A stretch of 9,922 nt of DNA from Parvularculaceae bacterium (lineage in GTDB: Bacteria > Pseudomonadota > Alphaproteobacteria > Caulobacterales > Parvularculaceae): positions 1-9,922 of the forward strand of contig JACADX010000061.1 in the NCBI GenBank assembly GCA_013389125.1, written 5' to 3'. The translations under genes were made by a program, and so were the position numbers. Numbering within the stretch: position 1 is the first letter of the stretch; the number at the start of each line of letters is the position of its first letter. Shown one piece after another: positions 1 to 7,005 of this stretch. The notes under the pieces are model-generated. The model had not been told where the DNA came from. It was given only the letters and a program-made list of their open reading frames with translations, and did no database searches.

Positions 1-1
1 C

Positions 2-1306
2 GCCGCCGCGCTTGCCGGCGCATGGCAGCTCGACGGCACGGTTGCGGGCTCCCTAAAAGCCGACCAGGCGGCGCGAACGGCGCCCATCGTCACGAACAAC
101 CAAAAATTCGGAGCCTCGGCCGGCGCCGTCGGCATCGCCTCGACGACGTTCTGGAGCGCCGTGCCGCCAAGCGATGACACGGCCCTTTCGGCCGCGGCCC
201 CGCCATACGACTACATTCAGGTGACGACGTCCGCCGTCGTCGGGAACACGCTCCTGATGCGCGCGCTCGGCGCCGCGCCGACAGTGACGCTCACCGCGAC
301 GGCGGTCGCCCGCAAGGGTCAGGCGGTCTGCCAGGTGACGCCGCTCTTCATGTGCCTGCCCGGCGGCGCCGCTTTCAATGCCTCGAATTTTATCGGTCAT
401 CAGGTGCAGATGAAGGCGCCTCAGGGCGGCAGCTGGACAAACGGCAATTGGGGCCTCCTCGATACGCCGGGCGGTTCGCAGAGTTCTCCCGCGCTCGCCA
501 GCATGATCGCCGGCTCGAACGGTTTGCCACAATGCATCGGCGCCTATGTCGATACCAAGCCCGGAAACGTCGCGTCGATTTCGCCGGCGTTCAACGTGCG
601 CCTCGACATGTACGAGAATCTCCCTGGCAATATCAATTATCGAACGACGCCTGGCTATCCGCCCGCTGAGAACGTCGTAAAGGCGCTGATCCGGCAGCAG
701 CCGACCCAGCCCGCGACGGACCAGCGCTGCCGAAACTTCGATCCTGCAAGTCCCGCCGCAAAGATGGGCGAAGATACGGCGTTTGATTCCACGACAAGAC
801 TCGGAAACGGCCAGTGGGATTGCGCGACTTACTGGTCGACAAACCACCCAACCGGACCCTCGGCGCCGACCGGGTGCGGCGCGGCGACCTCGACGACCAT
901 CAGCCGGTACGAGGTTTATCTGTACGAGGTGACGAACAATGTCATACCAAACACTTGGAATGGCGCGACAGGGGAGGACGGCCGCTCCGGCGCGCCGCCG
1001 AACGGAGCGAGCGCGACCGGCTGCTACGCCGGAGGTCCGATTCCGGCGACGCCGACGGCGCTGCAGAACCGTTGGCAGGACAGGCGGATTTTCACGGTCG
1101 CAGGCCTTGACTGCACGACCCTTTCGATCAACGGCAATTCGAGCGTCCCCGTCGTGCAGTACCTGACGATGTTCCTGACCGAGCCCGCCATCACGCAAGG
1201 CGCGAGCAACGGCGACGTCAAGATGGAGATCGTCGGCTACAGCGCGAATGGCGGCGGCGGACTCGCGCCGATCCAGCTTAGGGAATGGGTGGAGCTCGTC
1301 CGGTGA
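2..1306 (+). CDS. tadG: TadG-like Flp pilus assembly protein, 5'-truncated by the window edge
   Basis: The frame is open from base 2 to the TGA at 1304-1306, giving 434 visible residues with no start; the gene begins upstream of the window. The first visible residues (AALAGAWQLDG) look like the end of the N-terminal hydrophobic helix of TadE/G-like pilus-assembly proteins, where an Ala-rich stretch with 'AALAGA' is typical, so probably only a few dozen residues are missing (inference). The rest reads as an exported domain: Gly/Pro/Ser/Thr/Asn-rich, with eight cysteines at visible positions 110, 118, 178, 243, 274, 292, 341 and 371. The C-terminal stretch 'DRRIFTVAGLDC ... VPVVQYLTMFLTEP' resembles the C-terminal region of alphaproteobacterial TadG-related proteins. 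No von Willebrand MIDAS motif (DxSxS) is visible. TadG acts in Tad pilus assembly at the inner membrane/periplasm. A GTG at 161 is an internal valine codon, not the start. The gene overlaps the next one by 4 bp. The family call is fairly sure; the exact symbol is less so. Confidence 0.78.
   Translation, partial: AAALAGAWQLDGTVAGSLKADQAARTAPIVTNNQKFGASAGAVGIASTTFWSAVPPSDDTALSAAAPPYDYIQVTTSAVVGNTLLMRALGAAPTVTLTATAVARKGQAVCQVTPLFMCLPGGAAFNASNFIGHQVQMKAPQGGSWTNGNWGLLDTPGGSQSSPALASMIAGSNGLPQCIGAYVDTKPGNVASISPAFNVRLDMYENLPGNINYRTTPGYPPAENVVKALIRQQPTQPATDQRCRNFDPASPAAKMGEDTAFDSTTRLGNGQWDCATYWSTNHPTGPSAPTGCGAATSTTISRYEVYLYEVTNNVIPNTWNGATGEDGRSGAPPNGASATGCYAGGPIPATPTALQNRWQDRRIFTVAGLDCTTLSINGNSSVPVVQYLTMFLTEPAITQGASNGDVKMEIVGYSANGGGGLAPIQLREWVELVR
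1287..1294 (+). promoter_or_regulatory. Ribosome binding site for the first TadE gene
   Basis: GGGTGGAG lies inside the end of the tadG-like gene, 8 nt before the GTG at 1303. It supports GTG 1303 as the start over the in-frame ATG at 1285, which has only AGGGA-like bases directly abutting it. Confidence 0.6.
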
Positions 1307-1818
1307 GACGCTTTGGCTTGATCGGGCGATTTCGACGAGACAGCCGCGGCGCTGCGCTCGTGGAGTTCTCGCTCGTCGCGCCGCTCCTCGTCCTCCTCGC
1401 CGCCGGTCTTGCGGAATTCGGCGTGATGCTGAACCAGCAGCAGGTCATCACCAAAAGCGTGCGCGATGCGGCGCGTTACGCCGCGCGAACGTCGGTCGCC
1501 TTCAAGTCCTGCCCCATCAACACCCAGCCGGAATGGACCCAGCTTGTCACAGACACGCAGAACATCGCTTTGCGCGGCAGCGTCAATCCGACGGCGCCGC
1601 TGCTGATTTCGTCGTGGAACAACGCGTCGATGGTAGCCGTCGCCGATTCCTGCGTCTCGGCCGGGACACTCCTTAGTCCGGCCGGCGGCGGCACCAACAT
1701 TCCGGTCATTACGGTGACAGCGACAGTTCCTTATGCCGGTGTCGGCTTTCTCGGATTTCTCGGCCTCTCGCCGTTCAATTTGACGGCGGCGCATTCGCAG
1801 ATGTGGACGGGGTTATGA
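1303..1818 (+). CDS. tadE: TadE-family pseudopilin of the Tad/Flp pilus
   Basis: This 171-residue protein starts at GTG 1303, overlapping the upstream stop as GTGA. An in-frame ATG at 1285 would add six residues (MGGARP) but has a poorly spaced ribosome binding site. The basic N-terminus (RRFGLIGRFRRDSRG) is followed by 'AALVEFSLVAPLLVLLAAGL'. This is the TadE signature: a class IV-like prepilin leader with predicted cleavage after G16, Glu at +5 (E21) and then a hydrophobic helix of about 20 residues. The exported part carries two cysteines (C70 and C117) that could form a disulfide, and ends in a Val/Thr-rich beta-like stretch (IPVITVTATVPY). In characterised Tad systems TadE and TadF are pseudopilins matured by the TadV/CpaA prepilin peptidase, a candidate for which lies in this operon at 7943-8434. 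The ORF ends in an ATGA overlap with the next gene. Confidence 0.9.
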   Translation: MRRFGLIGRFRRDSRGAALVEFSLVAPLLVLLAAGLAEFGVMLNQQQVITKSVRDAARYAARTSVAFKSCPINTQPEWTQLVTDTQNIALRGSVNPTAPLLISSWNNASMVAVADSCVSAGTLLSPAGGGTNIPVITVTATVPYAGVGFLGFLGLSPFNLTAAHSQMWTGL

Positions 1819-2411
1819 TCCGACGTCGATCCTGTCTGTTCGCCCGAAATGACGAAGGCGCGACGCTCGTCGAGTTTTCGCTGATCGCGCCGCTCCTCTT
1901 CATGCTGACCTTCGGCATCGTCGATTTCGCCGCTGTCATGTACCAATATCAGGCGCTGAATGCGGCGACGGCCGTCGCCGCGCGCATGGCGGCGACCCGG
2001 GGGCCGATTATCACAGGCGTGCCGGATTGCGGGGTCGGCGCTACGGGAACATCCGGCGCCTATTGCAGCACTGCCGCGGCGTCAAAGACCTGGACGCCGC
2101 TTGTCTGCGCCGGAACGGCGACGGCGCCGACGCCGGCGACGTCGGGCACCAGTTGCAACACAACGCTGATGAATCGGATCGTCGCGGAAATGCAGCTTTA
2201 TTACCCGCCGATCACGATCAACAACCTCAACATAGCTTATGGCCCGTCTGGGCTCGGGTTCTTCGGTCTCGGAAAGCCGGTTCCGACCGTCACGGTGACG
2301 ATCACGGGCGTCAACGCGAGCTTCATCGTGATGGGCGCGTTCGGGCTCAACGCAATCACCCTTCCGCCCTTCACGACGACGTTGCCGGCGGAGGACTTGA
2401 GCGGCACATGA
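1815..2411 (+). CDS. Second TadE/TadF-family pseudopilin
   Basis: ATG at 1815 overlaps the preceding stop (ATGA) and gives 198 residues; an in-frame GTG at 1803 would add four residues and is less attractive. The N-terminus repeats the plan of its upstream neighbour: a basic leader (MIRRRSCLFARNDEG), predicted cleavage after G15, then 'ATLVEFSLIAPLLFMLTFGI' with Glu at +5 (E20) and one membrane helix. The exported part has four cysteines (72, 84, 98, 114), a low-complexity Thr/Ala/Pro/Ser region around 100-114, and the same type of C-terminal beta stretch (VPTVTVTITG) as the first TadE protein. The shared layout suggests an old tandem duplication. By position it could be named tadF, but TadE and TadF cannot be separated safely by eye, so no symbol is given. 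It overlaps the start of cpaE by 4 bp (ATGA). Confidence 0.88.
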   Translation: MIRRRSCLFARNDEGATLVEFSLIAPLLFMLTFGIVDFAAVMYQYQALNAATAVAARMAATRGPIITGVPDCGVGATGTSGAYCSTAAASKTWTPLVCAGTATAPTPATSGTSCNTTLMNRIVAEMQLYYPPITINNLNIAYGPSGLGFFGLGKPVPTVTVTITGVNASFIVMGAFGLNAITLPPFTTTLPAEDLSGT

Positions 2412-3661
2412 TCGGCGTTCAATCGCATATGAAGACCCTTGTCGCGGCGGTGCGCTCCCCGGAAACGGCGGCTGAAATCGAAGCCTATTGCGCCGCCGCG
2501 ACCGATATCGTGAGCGAGATCAAGCTGGTCGACACGTCGATCGCCGATGCGCCGTCAGTCATCAACGGCGGCGCCGACATCGTCGTCATCGAGGCCGGGC
2601 GCGCCGGCGGCGCCGACATTGAAGCGCTGGAGCGCCTTTGCGCCTATGTGACGCGCGGCGGCTCCTTCATCGTGATCATGGAAGAGCCGAGCGCGGACGT
2701 TGTTCGCCGCCTCTTTCGCGCCGGCGTCACCGATGTCTTGCCGACGCCGGTCGCGCCGATGGAGCTTGTCGCGGCGCTCAACGCCGCCCGCGATCGCGAA
2801 TTCGCTCGCCGCGCCGCTGCGCCGGTCGCCGCCAAAGGCAGGATCGTCACTGTCGTCAAGACCGCTGGCGGGGTCGGCGCAACGACAATTGCGGCGAACC
2901 TCGCCGGCGCCTTCGCCCGGCTGCAGGCGGGACGCGTCGCGCTCGTCGACCTTGACATCCAGTTCGGTCAGGCGGCGACGACGCTCGATCTTCGTCCGAG
3001 GATGAACGTCCTTGACGCCGTTCGCGCCGGCGCCCGACTTGACCCGACGCTCCTTGCATCGACGATGCAGGCCCATTCGAGCGGCGTCCTTGTTCTCGGC
3101 GCGCCGAGCGAAATCACGCCGCTTGAAGCGATCAACGAGCAGTTCATCGAGCGGCTCTTCGCAACCCTTCGAGCTGTCGCCGCCGTTTCGGTCATCGAGA
3201 TTCCCGCCGCATGGTCGCAGTGGATCGGCGACGTCCTTGACCGGTCGGATCTCGCGGTTGTCGTCGCTGAGCCGACGGTTCGGAGCGCCGCGGGCGCCGC
3301 GCGCATTGCGCAAAGTTTCGTTGACTTCGGGTTGACAAAACTCGGCGTCTACGTGCTCGTCAACAAATACGAAAAGACGATCGAAAACAACGAGCGCGCG
3401 AAGCGGATCGCGGAAATCTTCCGGACGAAGCCGGGCGGCGCCGTCCGCCTCGACGCGAAGGCCGCCGCCGAGGCCGGCGATCGCGGGCTGCTCTTCGCCG
3501 ACGCGGCCGCCAGAACACAGGCGACGAAAGACTTCGAGACCAATGCGCGCAACATCGCGGCGACGCTCGGCATTGAAATTGCGGAAGAAACAGCGCCGGC
3601 GCCGCCGCTTGAGCGCATTTTGGCGGGACGGCTCGGGCTCAACAGGGGGCGCAATCCATGA
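2408..3661 (+). CDS. cpaE: CpaE/TadZ pilus assembly ATPase (MinD/ParA superfamily)
   Basis: ATG 2408 lies in the ATGA overlap with the upstream stop and gives 417 residues, the usual CpaE size; the frame stays open further upstream to 2027, but that part overlaps the pseudopilin gene and is spurious. A GGAGG (2390-2394) lies 13 nt before ATG 2408, while the alternative ATG 2429 has none. Residues about 8-130 form a degenerate receiver-like domain: the strand 'ADIVVIEAG' has Glu62 where a true receiver has the phosphorylated Asp. Residues about 145-390 are a MinD/ParA-type ATPase. Its deviant Walker A is 'KTAGGVGATT' (151-160), which keeps the signature lysine K151 but has Ala158 in place of the P-loop lysine. 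The Walker A' strand is 'ALVDLDIQFG' (D181, D183). CpaE/TadZ is known to place the Tad machine at the cell pole. The C-terminal 'LERILAGRLG' segment is an unassigned tail. The gene is followed by cpaF with an ATGA overlap. Confidence 0.95.
   Translation: MIGVQSHMKTLVAAVRSPETAAEIEAYCAAATDIVSEIKLVDTSIADAPSVINGGADIVVIEAGRAGGADIEALERLCAYVTRGGSFIVIMEEPSADVVRRLFRAGVTDVLPTPVAPMELVAALNAARDREFARRAAAPVAAKGRIVTVVKTAGGVGATTIAANLAGAFARLQAGRVALVDLDIQFGQAATTLDLRPRMNVLDAVRAGARLDPTLLASTMQAHSSGVLVLGAPSEITPLEAINEQFIERLFATLRAVAAVSVIEIPAAWSQWIGDVLDRSDLAVVVAEPTVRSAAGAARIAQSFVDFGLTKLGVYVLVNKYEKTIENNERAKRIAEIFRTKPGGAVRLDAKAAAEAGDRGLLFADAAARTQATKDFETNARNIAATLGIEIAEETAPAPPLERILAGRLGLNRGRNP
3644..3649 (+). promoter_or_regulatory. 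Ribosome binding site for cpaF
   Basis: AGGGGG sits within the last codons of cpaE, 8 nt upstream of ATG 3658, supporting that start and the 4-bp overlap. Confidence 0.65.
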
Positions 3662-5079
3662 ATTTTCGCTTCGCGGATCTTCGCAGCAAACGAACCGCCG
3701 ATGCGGCGCTCGGAGCGCCGCTGGCGCGAAAAGAGCCGACCGTCGCGGCGCCGCTGTCAGCGCCTCCAGCGCCCCTTTATCAGAGCGGCCGCCATGACGG
3801 AACGCAAGACTATCTCGACCTCAAGGTCAGGCTCCACCAGAAGCTTATTGAGGAAATCAACCTCAGCGTCCTTGACCGCGTCGATCGCGGCGATCTGAAG
3901 CACGAGATCGGCGGCGCCGTCGCGCGCCTTCTCGCCGACGAAGACAAGCCCCTCAACACGCAAGAACGCGAGCGGATCACGGACGAACTCGTCGACGAAC
4001 TCATGGGGTACGGGCCCCTGGAGCCGCTGCTCAAGGATGACAGCGTCAACGACATTCTCGTCAACACGCCGCATCAGGTCTATGTCGAGCGCCGGGGAGT
4101 TCTTGAAGAGACGAATGTGCGCTTCAAGGACGACGCGCACCTCCTCAGAATCATTGACCGCATCGTCGTCAGGGTCGGTCGGCGGGTCGACGAAGGAACG
4201 CCGCTTGTCGATGCGCGCCTTCCCGACGGCAGCCGCGTCAACGCCGTCATTCCGCCGATTGCGCTCGATGGGCCGATGCTCTCGATCCGGAAATTCTCGC
4301 GCATACCCTATGATCTTGAGCGCCTCGTCGAAGTCGGCTCCATGACCAAGGCCTGCGCGGACGTCTTGAAGGGCGTCGTCAAATGCCGGCTCAATCTCCT
4401 CATTTCCGGCGGCACGGGAACCGGCAAGACGACGCTGCTCAACGCGGTTTCGCGTTACATCGGCGAGAAGGAGCGGATCGTCACGATCGAGGACGCCGCG
4501 GAGCTTCAGCTGCAGCAGCGGCATGTCTGCCGCATGGAGACGCGCCCGTCGAACATCGAGGGTCGCGGCGAGATCACGCAGCGCGAGCTCGTCAAGAACG
4601 CGCTCCGCATGCGGCCTGACCGCATCATCGTCGGCGAGGTGAGGGGCGGCGAGGCGTTCGACATGATGCAGGCGATGAACACCGGCCATGACGGCTCTAT
4701 CACGACCGTGCACGCGAACTCGCCGCGCGACGCGCTTTCGCGTCTCGAACAAATGGTCTCAATGGCCAATCTCGATATTCCGACCCGCGCGGTCCGAAAT
4801 CAGATCGCGAGCGCGCTCGATGTCGTTGTCCAGATCAAGCGCTTCGCCGACGGCGTCCGGCGCATCGTCTCGGTGCAGGAGATCACCGGCATGGAGGGCG
4901 AAGTGGTGACGATGCAGGAGATCTTCCGCTTCAAGCAAGACCACATCGACACCGAAGGCCGCGTGATCGGACGGTTCGAGCCGACCGGCGTCCGGCCGCA
5001 CTTTTATGAGACTTTCCTCGCGAACGGCCTTGAAGCGCCCGAGCTTTTCGCTTCCGGCGCGCAAGGAGGCCGCGCGTGA
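3658..5079 (+). CDS. cpaF: CpaF/TadA secretion ATPase of the Tad pilus
   Basis: This 473-residue protein is the hexameric PilT/VirB11-superfamily ATPase that powers Flp pilus assembly at the cytoplasmic face. The first 45 or so residues are a variable Ala/Pro-rich lead. Residues about 50-230 are the N-terminal domain, including 'MGYGPLEPLLKDDSVNDILV', a hallmark of CpaF. The Walker A is 'GGTGTGKTT' (251-259, K257). The Asp box is 'VTIEDAAELQL' (E278, D279). The Walker B is 'RIIVGEVRGGEAFDMMQAM' with E327, and the His box is 'TGHDGSITTVHANSP'. All catalytic motifs look intact. TadA-type ATPases act in both extension and retraction in systems where this has been tested. The start is supported by an AGGGGG site and by the ATGA overlap with cpaE. 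The stop overlaps the tadB start as GTGA. VirB11 is ruled out by the Tad neighbours and the CpaF-type N-terminal domain. Confidence 0.97.
   Translation: MNFRFADLRSKRTADAALGAPLARKEPTVAAPLSAPPAPLYQSGRHDGTQDYLDLKVRLHQKLIEEINLSVLDRVDRGDLKHEIGGAVARLLADEDKPLNTQERERITDELVDELMGYGPLEPLLKDDSVNDILVNTPHQVYVERRGVLEETNVRFKDDAHLLRIIDRIVVRVGRRVDEGTPLVDARLPDGSRVNAVIPPIALDGPMLSIRKFSRIPYDLERLVEVGSMTKACADVLKGVVKCRLNLLISGGTGTGKTTLLNAVSRYIGEKERIVTIEDAAELQLQQRHVCRMETRPSNIEGRGEITQRELVKNALRMRPDRIIVGEVRGGEAFDMMQAMNTGHDGSITTVHANSPRDALSRLEQMVSMANLDIPTRAVRNQIASALDVVVQIKRFADGVRRIVSVQEITGMEGEVVTMQEIFRFKQDHIDTEGRVIGRFEPTGVRPHFYETFLANGLEAPELFASGAQGGRA
5063..5069 (+). promoter_or_regulatory. Strong ribosome binding site for tadB
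   Basis: AAGGAGG, the best Shine-Dalgarno match among the starts examined here, lies 6 nt before the GTG at 5076 and fixes that non-ATG codon as the tadB start. Confidence 0.75.
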
Positions 5080-6044
5080 ATTTGACCATCGTCCCGATCG
5101 TCCAGGCGATCGCGTTCATCGCGGTCATTCTCGCCGTGGAAGGCCTTTATCTCTTCCTGCGGAGCAACGACCGGCGGGAAAGGGCGGTTAACCGGCGGAT
5201 GAAAATCGCGGCCGAGCGCAATGAACGCGTCTTGAACCCCGAACTCTTCCGCAAGGCGGTCGAGGGCGGCCGGTTGTCAGCGCTCGTCAGCGGCGTGCTC
5301 CCGGGATTCAAGCGGCTCGTGCGGCTCTCCGCCGTCGCGATGACCCCGGCCCAGTATTTCGCGATGATGATCGGCGTCACCGTGGCGATGCTCCTGCTTT
5401 CGATCGTAGCGCTTCGCGCGCCGGCGCTTAGCGGGATAATCATTGCGGGCGTTTTCGGATTCGCGCTTCCCTATCTCATCTTGAAAATCCTTGCGGGTCG
5501 CCGTGAAAAGAAATTCAACGACCAGCTGCCGACGTCGATCGACATCATGGTGCGCGGCCTGCAGGCGGGTCATCCGGTGCCGGTTGCGATCGAGATGGTC
5601 GCCCGCGAGATCGAGGACCCAATCGGTTCCGAGTTCGGTCACGCGCTCGATGAAATGAATTACGGCCAGGACCGCGGCGCGGCGCTTCGGAGCATTTCGA
5701 CGCGATTCAAGAGTCCGGAGTACCGGTTCCTTGTGTCGTCGATCGAAATGCAGAAGGAGACGGGCGGAAATCTCGCCGAGATTCTTTCAAACCTTTCAAA
5801 GGTCATTCGTGAGAGATCGACAATGCGCAAGAAAATCGTCGCGATGTCGGCCGAAGGGCGCATCACCTGCTTCGTCGTCGGCGGGCTGCCGTTCGCGCTC
5901 GTGCTCGTCATCATGGCGCTTAATCCATCCTTCTTCACGGATGTCGTCGAGGACGTCCTGTTCTGGCCGATGATCGGCGGCGGATTCATCTTGTGGGCCA
6001 TCGGCATCACGTGGATCTGGCGCATGGTCAATTTCAAGTTCTAG
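5076..6044 (+). CDS. tadB: TadB inner-membrane platform protein (GspF/T2SSF domain)
   Basis: GTG 5076 overlaps the cpaF stop (GTGA) and follows a near-consensus ribosome binding site; the product has 322 residues. Membrane helices are visible at about 6-28, 95-113, 117-138, 264-282 and 296-316. The cytoplasmic GspF-like domain lies between the third and fourth, about 147-260. It carries the family-typical stretches 'FNDQLPTSIDIMVRGLQAGH' and 'EMQKETGGNLAEILSNLSKV', the second being the conserved T2SSF 'GGNL' region. TadB and TadC together form the inner-membrane core that docks the CpaF ATPase, replacing the single GspF/PilC protein of type II secretion and type IVa pili. Size and topology are ordinary for TadB, and nothing is truncated. 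The gap to tadC is 22 bp. Confidence 0.95.
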   Translation: MNLTIVPIVQAIAFIAVILAVEGLYLFLRSNDRRERAVNRRMKIAAERNERVLNPELFRKAVEGGRLSALVSGVLPGFKRLVRLSAVAMTPAQYFAMMIGVTVAMLLLSIVALRAPALSGIIIAGVFGFALPYLILKILAGRREKKFNDQLPTSIDIMVRGLQAGHPVPVAIEMVAREIEDPIGSEFGHALDEMNYGQDRGAALRSISTRFKSPEYRFLVSSIEMQKETGGNLAEILSNLSKVIRERSTMRKKIVAMSAEGRITCFVVGGLPFALVLVIMALNPSFFTDVVEDVLFWPMIGGGFILWAIGITWIWRMVNFKF

Positions 6045-6066
6045 TTCCCGTGAAGGCGCCCAACAT

Positions 6067-6993
6067 ATGACGGAATATCTCGTTCTCGGCGCAGTCTTCG
6101 GCGCGGTCGTGCTGATCGTCGTCGGCGCTGCGGGTTTCATCCAGCGCGATCCGGCGCTGCGGCGGATGGCGGGCGCCGGCGGCGCGACCCCGCCCTCAGG
6201 CTCGATCTTTTACGAAAAGAAGAAATCGAGAATCCTCGACATGCTGGAGCCTATGCAAAGGCAGCTGGCGCAGAGCGATGCAAAACAGGTCGGCGTGGTT
6301 AAAGCGCGCCTCATCCAGGCCGGCCATTATCACCCGTCGAGCGTCGAAATTTACTATACGACCAGAGTGGCGCTCGCGATCGGCCTTGCGGCGTTCGCCT
6401 TGTTCGCAATCCTTTTTCTCCTGCCGCCGATTGGTATCAACAGCCTGGTCCTGGTGCTTGGCGGCGCGACGATCGGCTACTACGCCCCCGCGCTCTTTCT
6501 CCATTTCAGGATCAAGTCCCGCCAGCAGGCGTTCAAGAACGGCATGCCGGACGCCATGGACATGATTCTTGTCTGCGTCGAAGCGGGCCTTTCGCTCCCG
6601 GCGTCGATTAAGCATCTTTGCGACGAATTCGCGGACGCCCACCCGATCATCGCCGAACAGTTCCGCATCGTGACGCTTGAATTCCAGGCCGGCAAAAGCC
6701 GCCCGGACGCGCTAGCTTCGCTGGCGAAACGTATGGACGTCCAGGAGGCCCGCACCTTTTCGACGATGATCTCGCAATCTGAGACGCTTGGCACGAGCCT
6801 CGCAACGACATTGCGCGTGCTGGCGGACGACATGCGGCGGGACAGGATGCTGAAAGCGGAACAACGGGCGGCGGAATTGCCGGTGAAGATGGCGATCCCG
6901 CTCGTGCTTTTCATCTTTCCGGCCTTGTTCTCCGTCATCATGACGCCGCTCATGATCCGCATCGTGCGCGCGCTGGTTTCGGTCACAACCTGA
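6067..6993 (+). CDS. tadC: TadC inner-membrane platform protein (GspF/T2SSF domain)
   Basis: ATG 6067, with a modest GAAGG site 10 nt upstream, gives 308 residues. Hydrophobic segments lie at about 5-23, 101-120, 124-146 and 275-296. The GspF-like domain at about 155-272 begins 'FKNGMPDAMDMILVCVEAGL' and includes 'FSTMISQSETLGTSLATTLR', both typical of TadC. The N-terminal cytoplasmic stretch (about 26-95) contains the charged segment 'YEKKKSRILDMLEPMQRQLA'. It is a distant paralogue of TadB and partners it in the pilus assembly platform. The tadC gene starts 22 bp after tadB and is followed 12 bp later by the TPR gene, so it reads as part of the same operon. No frame disruption is seen. Confidence 0.95.
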   Translation: MTEYLVLGAVFGAVVLIVVGAAGFIQRDPALRRMAGAGGATPPSGSIFYEKKKSRILDMLEPMQRQLAQSDAKQVGVVKARLIQAGHYHPSSVEIYYTTRVALAIGLAAFALFAILFLLPPIGINSLVLVLGGATIGYYAPALFLHFRIKSRQQAFKNGMPDAMDMILVCVEAGLSLPASIKHLCDEFADAHPIIAEQFRIVTLEFQAGKSRPDALASLAKRMDVQEARTFSTMISQSETLGTSLATTLRVLADDMRRDRMLKAEQRAAELPVKMAIPLVLFIFPALFSVIMTPLMIRIVRALVSVTT

Positions 6994-6997
6994 AGGA
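6993..6997 (+). promoter_or_regulatory. Ribosome binding site for the TPR gene
   Basis: AAGGA begins on the last base of the tadC stop codon and lies 8 nt before ATG 7006, supporting that start. Confidence 0.6.
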
Positions 6998-7005
6998 ACC
7001 CGTCA

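Noticed and set aside
161..163. GTG 161 as the start of the first gene
   Set aside because: The same frame is open back to base 2 and the upstream residues (AALAGAWQLDG and following) fit a TadG-like N-terminal region, so the gene is truncated by the window rather than starting here.
53..1198. Long open frame (381 codons) on the minus strand opposite the tadG-like gene
   Set aside because: The translation is dominated by Arg/Gly/Ala runs with no recognisable domain; it is the usual antisense shadow of a GC-rich gene whose plus-strand frame matches a known family.
2027..2407. In-frame upstream extension of cpaE to ATG 2027
   Set aside because: The extension overlaps the second pseudopilin gene by some 380 bp, reads as Arg/His-rich low-complexity sequence, and makes the protein longer than its family; ATG 2408 in the ATGA overlap is the natural start.
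2408..3661. CpaE as a chromosome or plasmid partition ParA
   Set aside because: It has a receiver-like N-terminal domain, lacks the P-loop lysine, and is flanked by pilus genes with no ParB or parS-like elements.
3757..4752. 331-codon minus-strand open frame opposite cpaF
   Set aside because: The plus strand encodes CpaF with all catalytic motifs intact; the antisense product is Arg/Asp/Val-rich without domain features, and no ribosome binding site or promoter was evident.
5076..6993. TadB/TadC as type II secretion GspF proteins
   Set aside because: Two short tandem GspF-domain proteins following a CpaF-type ATPase are diagnostic of Tad systems; type II secretion has one longer GspF and a GspE ATPase.
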